Part shown: piece after piece, positions 57,239 through 64,000 of the stretch
How positions within the stretch are numbered: the stretch's first letter is position 1
Layout: each line of letters begins with the position of its first letter
Origin: Campylobacter sp. RM5004
GTDB lineage: Bacteria > Campylobacterota > Campylobacteria > Campylobacterales > Campylobacteraceae
Reading direction: 5' to 3'
NCBI RefSeq assembly: GCF_022369455.1
Contig: NZ_CP059599.1
Location: 1,844,743 to 1,908,742 of the forward strand
Length of the DNA: 64,000 nt
Made by a program: the position numbers and the translations under genes
Notes under the pieces: model-generated
The model's database searches: none
Seen by the model: the letters and a program-made list of their open reading frames with translations, nothing else
Told to the model about the DNA's origin: nothing

Positions 57239-59779
57239 ATGATGAGATCACTTTGGTCTGGAGTATCAGGTCTTCAGGCACACCAAATAGCAATGGACGT
57301 AGAAGGTAATAACATAGCAAACGTTAATACAACAGGCTTTAAGCACTCTCGTGCAAATTTCAGCGATTTAATGAATCAAACAAGCAAAGTTGCAACAGCT
57401 CCACAAGGAGAGCTTGGTGGTAAAAACCCTATGCAAGTTGGACTTGGAACTCAAATTAACTCAATTACTAAGATTTTTGCTCAAGGAAGTATCCAAACAA
57501 CTAAGAAAAACACAGACTTAGCTATCCAAGGAGATGGATTTTTCGTAGTAAGCCCAGATGGTGGTAAAACTTATAAATATACAAGAAACGGGGACTTCGT
57601 TCGTGACGCTTATGGTAATTTCGTTGATAATAACGGATATATAGCACAAGGTTGGTTAAGAGATGAAGTAACAGGCGAAGTTGATACTACATCTCCTATT
57701 AGAAATATTGTAATTAAACCAGGTCTTACAACTCCTGCAAACCCTACAACTTTAGTAAGTTTAAAAGCAAACCTAAACTCAGGTAATAGCATAGGTGATA
57801 AAAAAACTCCTATCTATCAATTAGATAGCAATCACGAATGGACTAATATAAATGGCGATGGCATTAAGGTTGATGCGGGCGTTCATAAAGAAAACGATGT
57901 TTCACAAAATAGATTTATTACTACAAAAGACGGACAATTACGCTTAAATGAGCGTGGCGTTGATATGGGAGTATTATTTAATGCTAGTGGTGAAAGCCTT
58001 GGACTTAGAAAAGGTCAAGGAATTTGGGTTAGCTATGCAGAAGCTAGAACTCAGCAATTAACATTAGGAAATGCAGGTGTAGCAGGAGCTCCAACCATTG
58101 ATAATAATGGATCATTTAATACAGCAGCTACTCTAAATATAGAAATAAACGGAACTCAAATTAGTGCTAGTGTAGCAAATATAGGAGATATGGCGGCTGC
58201 GATTAATGGAGTAAGTGGTAAAACAGGTGTAAGAGCTGATATAGTAAATGGTAATAGATTGGTTTTAATCAATGATAATAAGCAAGGCACAACAGCTGCT
58301 ATGAAAAATATTATTTTAAGAGCAGGGAATGGGGGGCAACCAGACAATACAGGATTATTAACTACAGGAAATGGATATAGCGATAAAGGTGATGGAAATA
58401 ACCAAAGTATAAAAGTAATTACAGCTTATCAATATACTTATGATCCAAATCCAACAAATACAACACATGCATTAAATGCAAATACAGCAAGGACATTTAA
58501 TACAACAGAAGATTTAAGAGAAGCTATGCAAAAAGATGCAAGGCTTTATGTAAACTACGATGGAAGACAAGTAACAGATGCCAATTGGTTAATTCCACAA
58601 AACGGACAGCAAGGTGGAACAAAAAACGATGGTGTAGAAATAATAGTAGATGCTAAAGGACAATTCGTTATAAAAAATCCAAAAGGCGATGCATTCAATG
58701 GTGATGATGGTGATCAATTTGATATGACAACAGAAGCTATTAATAATAGAGCTAGATTATTATATCAAGCAGGTAATGGAAATGGTATGCCTCAACCTCC
58801 TGTTCAACAATGGGATCAACTAACAGCGGCACAACAAGCTGCTTTTATAGCTGCTAATCCAAATTTAACAACTCCAGCTAACACAAACACAAACGAAGAT
58901 GACTTCAATATGTTCTTAAGCATTAGCAACCTAACAAACCCTGCAAATAATGTTAATGAAAACGATAAGTTTATGAAAACTATGCAAGGTATGCAAGGAG
59001 CACTTACAAGTGGAGATGGAATTCGCCAAACTCAAGGATTATATATGAGCGCACATAGTTCAAGTATTGATATATTTGACTCACTTGGAACAAAACACTC
59101 AATTAAATATGACTTCACAAAAATAGGCTACACAGATGATGGTGGAACAGAGTGGGGAATAGTAATTCAAGTTCCAGAACCATGCGAAATCAACATTAGT
59201 GGCGAAGGTCCAAAAAACGTTCTAACAGGAACAATTAGATTTAATAGTGATGGTTCATTACAAGGATTTAGCCCAAGTTCAGTTAGCTTTACAGCAAACA
59301 ATGGTTCAACTCCAAATCAAAACATAGATTTTTATTTCGGTAATCCAAATGATTTTGATGGAATTACTAGCTATGATAGAGAGAGTAATACAAGTGGTAT
59401 TTCTCAAGATGGCTTTAGTGGTGGAGACTTAAACGGAATTAGAATTGATGAAAGTGGAACAATCATCGGAAGCTTTACAAATGGTAGAAGCTTTGGTCTA
59501 GCACAAATTGCTATGGCAACATTTACAAATAACGAAGGTTTGGAAGCTGAAGGTGGTAACGTATTTACTCAAACTTCAAACTCAGGTGAGCCAGTAATTG
59601 GAGCTGCTACAACAGGTGGTCGTGGTAAAATCCAAGCATCTAGCCTTGAGATGAGTAACGTTGATTTAAGTACATCACTAACAAACTTAATCGTAATTCA
59701 AAGAGGTTATCAAGCAAACTCTAAAACAATCACTACAAGTGATCAAATGCTTAATACACTTTTACAATTAAAACAATAA
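57239..59779 (+). CDS. flgE: Flagellar hook protein FlgE
   Basis: Forms the curved hook joining flagellar rod and filament. The 846-residue protein has the N-terminal D0 block MMRSLWSGVSGLQAHQIAMD and NNIANVNTTGFKHSRANF, the DLAIQGDGFFVVSPDGG block, a long variable centre, and the C-terminal SNVDLSTSLTNLIVIQRGYQ with a final NTLLQLKQ. Campylobacter hook proteins are of this large size. An AAAGGATAG site precedes it, and a sigma-54 promoter lies upstream. Either of two adjacent ATG codons may start it. Confidence 0.96.
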   Translation: MMRSLWSGVSGLQAHQIAMDVEGNNIANVNTTGFKHSRANFSDLMNQTSKVATAPQGELGGKNPMQVGLGTQINSITKIFAQGSIQTTKKNTDLAIQGDGFFVVSPDGGKTYKYTRNGDFVRDAYGNFVDNNGYIAQGWLRDEVTGEVDTTSPIRNIVIKPGLTTPANPTTLVSLKANLNSGNSIGDKKTPIYQLDSNHEWTNINGDGIKVDAGVHKENDVSQNRFITTKDGQLRLNERGVDMGVLFNASGESLGLRKGQGIWVSYAEARTQQLTLGNAGVAGAPTIDNNGSFNTAATLNIEINGTQISASVANIGDMAAAINGVSGKTGVRADIVNGNRLVLINDNKQGTTAAMKNIILRAGNGGQPDNTGLLTTGNGYSDKGDGNNQSIKVITAYQYTYDPNPTNTTHALNANTARTFNTTEDLREAMQKDARLYVNYDGRQVTDANWLIPQNGQQGGTKNDGVEIIVDAKGQFVIKNPKGDAFNGDDGDQFDMTTEAINNRARLLYQAGNGNGMPQPPVQQWDQLTAAQQAAFIAANPNLTTPANTNTNEDDFNMFLSISNLTNPANNVNENDKFMKTMQGMQGALTSGDGIRQTQGLYMSAHSSSIDIFDSLGTKHSIKYDFTKIGYTDDGGTEWGIVIQVPEPCEINISGEGPKNVLTGTIRFNSDGSLQGFSPSSVSFTANNGSTPNQNIDFYFGNPNDFDGITSYDRESNTSGISQDGFSGGDLNGIRIDESGTIIGSFTNGRSFGLAQIAMATFTNNEGLEAEGGNVFTQTSNSGEPVIGAATTGGRGKIQASSLEMSNVDLSTSLTNLIVIQRGYQANSKTITTSDQMLNTLLQLKQ

Positions 59780-59784
59780 TTCTT

Positions 59785-59815
59785 AGGATTTAAGCTTAGT
59801 CTTAAATCCTTTTTT
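59785..59815 (+). terminator. Rho-independent terminator after flgE
   Basis: AGGATTTAAG and CTTAAATCCT form a 10-bp stem with a CTTAGT loop, followed by five or more T. Confidence 0.85.
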
Positions 59816-59828
59816 ACTTTTTAAAACT

Positions 59829-59848
59829 CAAATTCCTATTTCAAATTC
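59829..59848 (-). repeat. Dispersed repeat after flgE, exact copy
   Basis: CAAATTCCTATTTCAAATTC, an exact copy, in the gap between flgE and the TraT-like gene, which run in the same direction. Confidence 0.8.
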
Positions 59849-59943
59849 TACTTTTTTAAACAAAAAACATAAAAAATAAATAAAAATTATAAAAAAACTA
59901 AATTTTATAGTAAAATAAAAGCTATTTCGTTTAAGGAGTTTTT

Positions 59944-60720
59944 ATGTACAAATCAAGCATTAAATTAGCTTTAAGTTCTTTAGTTGCTATGAGCTTACTT
60001 ACAGGTTGTGTTACTACTACACTTGAAACTACTGCAACAATGACTCAATCAATCTTCATTGACCCAGTTGCAAAAGAAAAAAGAATAGTATTCTTAAATA
60101 TTAAAAATACAAGCGGACAAAACATTAATTTAGAAAGCAAATTAAGAATGTTACTTGAGCAAAAAGGATATATGATTACAGATAATCCTGACAAAGCTAC
60201 ATTTATTCTAAGCACAAATATTTTATATTGCGATAAAAAACAAGAAAACACAGCTGCAGCTGCAGCGGGCTTAGGTGCTAGTGTTGGTGCTGGTGTTGGT
60301 GCTTACAATCACGGAACTGCAGGTGCAACAATCGGAACAGGTCTAGGCGGAGCTTTACTTGGTGGAATTATAGGAAAACTTACAGAAGATACAATTTATC
60401 AAATGCAAGTTGATATAAATATTAAACAAAAAGCAAAAGGCAAAGTTTTAAGTAGCAAAGGAGCTACACAAGGTCAAGCAAGTGTAAGCGATGGAAGAAA
60501 AAGTGGCTTTATGAATAGCTTTTCAGGTCCTGTAAGAGGAAATAAAACAGGAAGATTAAACTCAAATATATCAAGCTCAACAGCACAAACATACGAAAGT
60601 GATTATATTGAACAAGTTACTATGATGTTTGCAGAAGCTACTAAATTAAATCTAAAAATTGAAGAAGCAATTCCTGCTTTAGAAGATAAAATGGCAAATC
60701 AAATTGCTGGATTATTTTAA
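59944..60720 (+). CDS. TraT-like complement resistance lipoprotein
   Basis: A 258-residue lipoprotein. The signal ends in the lipobox LLTGC, then VTTTLETTATMTQSIFIDPV and RIVFLNIKNTSGQN are TraT-type blocks, followed by LRMLLEQKGYMITDNPDKATF. A central glycine/alanine-rich stretch (AAAAAGLGASVGAGVGAYNH, then GTGLGGALLGGIIGKL) is a membrane-inserting region of the family. TraT gives surface exclusion on F-type plasmids and serum resistance; here it is chromosomal and alone. AAGGAG precedes the start. Confidence 0.85.
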   Translation: MYKSSIKLALSSLVAMSLLTGCVTTTLETTATMTQSIFIDPVAKEKRIVFLNIKNTSGQNINLESKLRMLLEQKGYMITDNPDKATFILSTNILYCDKKQENTAAAAAGLGASVGAGVGAYNHGTAGATIGTGLGGALLGGIIGKLTEDTIYQMQVDINIKQKAKGKVLSSKGATQGQASVSDGRKSGFMNSFSGPVRGNKTGRLNSNISSSTAQTYESDYIEQVTMMFAEATKLNLKIEEAIPALEDKMANQIAGLF

Positions 60721-60735
60721 TTAATAACCAAAATT

Positions 60736-60794
60736 AAACTTCCTTTAAATAATAATTCTTATAATTTTTATCAAATTATTATGAAAGGAAGTTT
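60736..60794 (+). promoter_or_regulatory. Long inverted repeat covering the ribosome binding site of the next gene
   Basis: AAACTTCCTTT (60736-60746) is an exact reverse complement of AAAGGAAGTTT (60784-60794), which contains the ribosome binding site of the gene at 60795. Inside it a second 9-bp pair (60749-60757 with 60774-60782) continues the stem. A TATAAT at 60760-60765 lies in the loop; if this is the promoter, the left arm is not in the transcript and the repeat acts as DNA. Confidence 0.55.
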
Positions 60795-62369
60795 ATGAAA
60801 AAAGTTTTTTTAAGTTCTACTCTTGCGTATTTTTTAGCAAGTTCTTTAAATGCAAGTTATGTTATAAACCCTAAAGAAATTATAGATATTTATGAAGATA
60901 GTTTAAATAAAACTAGCATAAATGCAAAATTGATAAAATCAATTAATCCTGATGAAAGCTTTAAAACACATTATCAAAATTATTTTGAAGGCAAGTCAAA
61001 AACCGATTTATATTTGCGTGACATTGATATTAAAAATAATAAAGCCCTAGCAAGTGGGAGCTATCACTCATCTATTTTATTATATGATTTAGATAATGAT
61101 GAGGTTATTTATAACGATTTTTATGCGATAAAAGATGCAGACCATAAAGAATTAGGTAAAAAATATCCAGAAGCAAAACAAGATGAAGAAGAAAAGAAAA
61201 ACAAAAATGATGATGAATGGAGTGGGGCTAGCGAGTTATTTGTAGAACAAGCTGAATTTATTGATGATAAAACTGCATTTGTTAATACTATGCCAAAGTA
61301 TTTAGGAAGAGATAATAAAGAAGCAAGACCTTATTTACACCACGCAGGAATTCATAAAATTGAGTTTAGTAAAGATAATAAAATTAAAGAACTTGCTTTT
61401 ACTAAAGGTGAATATTTTTTGTTTAGAAAATTTCAAGATGGTGTAATTACTCTTGATAATAATGAAACTTTTAATATTTTTGATAAGGATTTAAAGCTAA
61501 AAAAGTCTTTTAAAATCCCAAATGTTGTAAAAGCTGATGTAAGGCTTAATAGATTATTTGTATTATTAAAAGGCGATAAAAAAGGCATATATGAATACGA
61601 TTTTAAAAGTTCAAATCTCATAAAAATTGCAGATTTTAAAGAGCAATATTTTGGTCGCCCTATAAAAGCAACCACAAGCCCCTTTTTAGTAAGCCCTGAT
61701 GCTAAATATATTTATTATGCAAGCCCACATAATTATAATTCTAAGCTTTGCAAAGTTGCTATAAATAATGGCGATACAAATTGCTCTAATACAGGCTTTG
61801 CACTATTTGCAGGCTCTTATGCAATAAGTCCTAATGGTAAAACTCTAGCTTATACTTTTGGAGATAGATTAGGGCAAACTCATATTTTTAATATAGAAGA
61901 TAAGCCATATTTAGCAGGAAGTATAAAAGGCGGAAATATAAGCTATGCAGCGGCTTTTAAAGATGATGATACTTTAATAGTTTCTAATAATCGCAGAATT
62001 TTAGATATTTATAAACTACAAAAAGGCGAAAATATTGATATTAATCAAAAATTTGAAAACCTAAAAGAAAATATCTTTTCTTTTATAGCTGCTGATATGG
62101 AAAATATCGTAATAAAAGTAAAAGAAAGTGGCGGTAAGAAAAAAATAAAATCAGATATTATTTTTCCACAGCACATAGATGGAATAAATATATCGTATTT
62201 ATTGCCTGATGAATTTGAAGAATTTGTAGATAAAAATGGCAAAATTTTTGATATTCCTAAAAATGATTTAAGCGGAGAATTAAGTGTGATTTTAAAACTT
62301 AGTAAAGATGGAAAAATTATTCGTGAAGAAGCACTGAGTTCATATTTTAAAATAAAAGTTAAAAAATGA
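60795..62369 (+). CDS. Exported beta-propeller-like protein
   Basis: A 524-residue protein with a signal peptide (MKKVFLSSTLAYFLASSLNA). The body is made of many strand-rich WD40/YVTN-like units, e.g. ALASGSYHSSILLYDLDNDEV, SPDAKYIYYASPHNYNSKLC, ISPNGKTLAYTFGDRLGQTH and DDDTLIVSNNRRILDIYKLQ. There is an acidic lysine-glutamate insert near residue 125-140. I do not recognise a specific family. It overlaps an ApbE-like flavin transferase by 4 bp, so it may belong to a small flavin- or electron-transfer-linked export system. The start is ATG with AAAGGAAG immediately before it, inside the inverted repeat. Confidence 0.7.
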   Translation: MKKVFLSSTLAYFLASSLNASYVINPKEIIDIYEDSLNKTSINAKLIKSINPDESFKTHYQNYFEGKSKTDLYLRDIDIKNNKALASGSYHSSILLYDLDNDEVIYNDFYAIKDADHKELGKKYPEAKQDEEEKKNKNDDEWSGASELFVEQAEFIDDKTAFVNTMPKYLGRDNKEARPYLHHAGIHKIEFSKDNKIKELAFTKGEYFLFRKFQDGVITLDNNETFNIFDKDLKLKKSFKIPNVVKADVRLNRLFVLLKGDKKGIYEYDFKSSNLIKIADFKEQYFGRPIKATTSPFLVSPDAKYIYYASPHNYNSKLCKVAINNGDTNCSNTGFALFAGSYAISPNGKTLAYTFGDRLGQTHIFNIEDKPYLAGSIKGGNISYAAAFKDDDTLIVSNNRRILDIYKLQKGENIDINQKFENLKENIFSFIAADMENIVIKVKESGGKKKIKSDIIFPQHIDGINISYLLPDEFEEFVDKNGKIFDIPKNDLSGELSVILKLSKDGKIIREEALSSYFKIKVKK

Positions 62370-63112
62370 AAGAATACGCATTTGCTTGTTTTAGCACAAA
62401 ATGTGTAATTAAGCTAGATGCTAAGGAAGAATTAGCTTCTAGCATAGCTAATAAATGCTTTGAAATTTGCAAAAATCTACACCTAAAATATAATTATTTT
62501 GATAAAAATTCTTTAATTTCAAAAATAAATCAAAGAAATAAAAATCGCATAAAATTAGACAAAGAAAGCCAAAAAATATTAGAAATTACCTTAAAATTAA
62601 GCAAAATTACTGATTATGCTTTTGATATAACTTTAATTAATAAAAAGCTTGAAAATAACGCTATTTATGGAAAAAATGCCTTTATTTTAGATAAAAGATT
62701 TATTGAATTTAGTGATTTAAAAACTCAAATTGATTTAGGCGGAGTGATTAAAGAATACGCCGTTGATGAGTGTGCTAAAATATGTGAAAAATATCCTTTC
62801 ATAATCAATTTTGGCGGAGACTTAAAGACAAATAAAAATATTTTAGTAAATCTTAAAAACCCAAAAAATCCAAGCGAAGCAATTAAAAAAGTAAATATAA
62901 ACAATCTTGCACTCACTACTTCAGGACTTTATGAAAGAGCAAATCATATAATAAATACTCAAGATTTTAAATATAATCAAGTTAGCGTAATAGGAGAAAG
63001 TGCTTTAAATTGTGGAGTATTTTCTACTGCCTTATGTTTTAAAGATTTTGAATTACCAAAAGAATATCAAGCAATTTTGATTGATTTTGATAATGAAATA
63101 AAAGAAAAATAA
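62366..63112 (+). CDS. ApbE-like FAD:protein FMN transferase
   Basis: A 248-residue relative of ApbE, which attaches FMN to a threonine of target flavoproteins. IDLGGVIKEYAVDECAKIC and IINFGGDLKTNKN match the flavin/metal-binding blocks of ApbE, and NLALTTSGLYERANHIIN carries the usual late TSG and H residues (TSGxYxR..HI). There is no signal peptide, and it is about 80 residues shorter than the E. coli enzyme; the N-terminal MGT motif is changed to CFSTKC. The target protein is unknown. It is coupled to the propeller gene by a 4-bp overlap. Confidence 0.8.
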   Translation: MKEYAFACFSTKCVIKLDAKEELASSIANKCFEICKNLHLKYNYFDKNSLISKINQRNKNRIKLDKESQKILEITLKLSKITDYAFDITLINKKLENNAIYGKNAFILDKRFIEFSDLKTQIDLGGVIKEYAVDECAKICEKYPFIINFGGDLKTNKNILVNLKNPKNPSEAIKKVNINNLALTTSGLYERANHIINTQDFKYNQVSVIGESALNCGVFSTALCFKDFELPKEYQAILIDFDNEIKEK

Positions 63113-63127
63113 GCTAAATATTAAAAG

Positions 63128-63182
63128 CAAATTCCTAATTCAAATTCTTTGAAAAATTCGTGGAATTTGAAATAGGAATTTG
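63128..63182. repeat. Inverted pair of the dispersed repeat between the ApbE-like gene and ruvC
   Basis: CAAATTCCTAATTCAAATTC (63128-63147, AATTAG variant) and an exact plus copy (63163-63182) lie in the gap of two convergent genes and can form a stem-loop. Confidence 0.8.
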
Positions 63183-63193
63183 GCTTAATAATT

Positions 63194-63667
63194 TTAAATA
63201 TTTTTAGTATAAAAGCTATGAGTAAGCGCAACTGCCATTGCGTCGGTTATGTCAAGTGGTTTTATTTCTTTATTTATTTTTAAAAGTTTTTTTACCATGA
63301 AGGCTACTTGTTCTTTTTCTGCTTTGGCTTTGCCTGTGATTGTCTTTTTTACTTGAAGGGCTGTGTATTCACTAAAATTTCCATAAGTTTGCAAGATTTT
63401 AAGCAACATCGCCCCACGAAACTGCGCTAATTTTAAAACACTTTGAGGATTGTATGCAAAAAAGATATTTTCAACTGCTACGCTTGCACTAGGAACTTTC
63501 TTAAAAATCATTTCAAGCGCTTCATTTAATTCTAAAATATTATCAATTAATTCCTTACTTTTAAACTTAATAAGCCCTGCTTCTAAAAGAATATTTGAAC
63601 TTCCATTTTTTTCAAGCAAACAATAACCGCAATATTTTGTTCCTGGGTCAAATCCTAAAATTTTCAT
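63194..63667 (-). CDS. ruvC: Holliday junction resolvase RuvC
   Basis: Endonuclease that cuts Holliday junctions with RuvAB. The 157 residues start [19 protein letters not shown] with catalytic aspartate 7. Glutamate 66 is in [13 protein letters not shown], and the final pair of aspartates is in [15 protein letters not shown]. All four catalytic acidic residues are present. The gene points away from the origin-like region at the window's end, as ruvC does in C. jejuni, where it neighbours dnaA. Confidence 0.95.
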   Translation of the reverse strand: MKILGFDPGTKYCGYCLLEKNGSSNILLEAGLIKFKSKELIDNILELNEALEMIFKKVPSASVAVENIFFAYNPQSVLKLAQFRGAMLLKILQTYGNFSEYTALQVKKTITGKAKAEKEQVAFMVKKLLKINKEIKPLDITDAMAVALTHSFYTKNI

Positions 63668-64000
63668 ATGTGAAATCCTTGTGAAATTTTAAATTATATT
63701 TTTCTAAAAAGCCTATTTTTACGATAAATTTCTTAATGAAATATAATTTCACATAATAAGTTTTTCATAAAAAATCTTATGAAATTTCACAAAATTTTCA
63801 TTTTTAAAAATTTAAAGCCTTAAAAATTTCACTAATTACTATAATTTTAAAAGGCAAAATGTGAAATTTATTAAGAAAAATTGTAAATTGTTTGTATATT
63901 TTTGGTATATTTTTTTCAAGTTAAAAGTATTGTTATATAGGTGTTTTAAATAAAAAAAATTAATAAAAAATGAATTTCACATCATCAAAGGTAAAAATAA
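63668..64000. other. Probable chromosomal replication origin (oriC), cut by the window end
   Basis: A gene-free AT-rich stretch of 333 bp next to ruvC. The 9-mer AATTTCACA or its complement occurs exactly five times (63680-63688, 63745-63753, 63783-63791, 63860-63868, 63973-63981) and twice with one mismatch (63669-63677, 63825-63833). The TTCAC core matches DnaA boxes of this class (TTATTCACA-like in C. jejuni and Helicobacter). In C. jejuni the origin lies between ruvC and dnaA, and dnaA would be expected just after 64000. The A/T runs at 63896-63970 may be the unwinding region. Confidence 0.75.

Overview
The window is AT-rich chromosomal DNA from a Campylobacter-like member of the Campylobacterota. 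Pointers are the gene content (FliQ, flagellar hook, CsrA/TruB/IspE, Fur, MCPs, nonulosonate genes), the short intergenic gaps, and the block pyk-mqo-coaX-two membrane/lipoprotein genes-gatC-cvpA-fur-lysS-glyA-DUF1882-SPOR-aroE, which matches the C. jejuni Cj0392-Cj0405 order as I remember it, with pilT inserted. I cannot name the species.

Layout. 1-5.5 kb: 5' part of ilvC, an HDOD protein, rnr, holA, then rpsF-ssb-rpsR. 5.5-9 kb: two small unknown genes, a flagellin lacking its extreme N-terminus, and a YafQ-type toxin-antitoxin pair. 9-15 kb: modABC, a lipoprotein/cytochrome c hybrid, corA, mscS, a DJ-1/PfpI protein, then about 850 bp without an intact gene that holds remnants of an EexN-like lipoprotein. 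15.5-17.7 kb: four tRNAs (Ser, Cys, Leu, Gly), a membrane diguanylate cyclase, fliQ and a small Sua5/YrdC-like gene. 17.8-29.8 kb: a surface-glycan locus with nonulosonate (sialic acid type) synthesis and activation, a GT42 sialyltransferase, three family-2 glycosyltransferases sharing one 5' module, two family-10 fucosyltransferases, and GDP-mannose/GDP-fucose synthesis, in which gmd is frameshifted. 29.8-32.8 kb: a decayed island with a helix-turn-helix gene and a twice-frameshifted gene, flanked by a broken copy of the galU 5' end and a scrap of a glycosyltransferase 5' end. 32.9-34.9 kb: galU-pgi. 35-40 kb: an eight-gene leftward run (ligase-like, thioredoxin-like, three META proteins, truB, csrA, ispE). 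40-42 kb: an MCP. 42-54.6 kb: the conserved housekeeping block. 54.7-63.7 kb: tRNA-Asn, a molybdopterin oxidoreductase, flgE with a sigma-54 promoter, a TraT-like lipoprotein, a beta-propeller-like protein with an ApbE-like gene, and ruvC. The final 330 bp carry seven AATTTCACA-type sites in AT-rich DNA next to ruvC and look like the chromosomal origin; in C. jejuni ruvC and dnaA flank the origin.

The most unusual signal is a dispersed 20-bp repeat, GAATTTGAAATAGGAATTTG. About twenty copies and variants occur. It sits at most convergent gene junctions, often as inverted pairs, and also inside reading frames. It is absent from the glycan locus and island (about 17.7-33.8 kb). Each copy holds two RAATTY motifs, the methylation motif tied to DNA uptake in C. 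jejuni, so an uptake-sequence-like role is a testable idea.

The glycan genes together suggest sialylated and, if gmd is functional in other cells or restored, fucosylated host-like surface glycans. Two 9-G tracts in coding sequence (manC and one glycosyltransferase) suggest phase variation.
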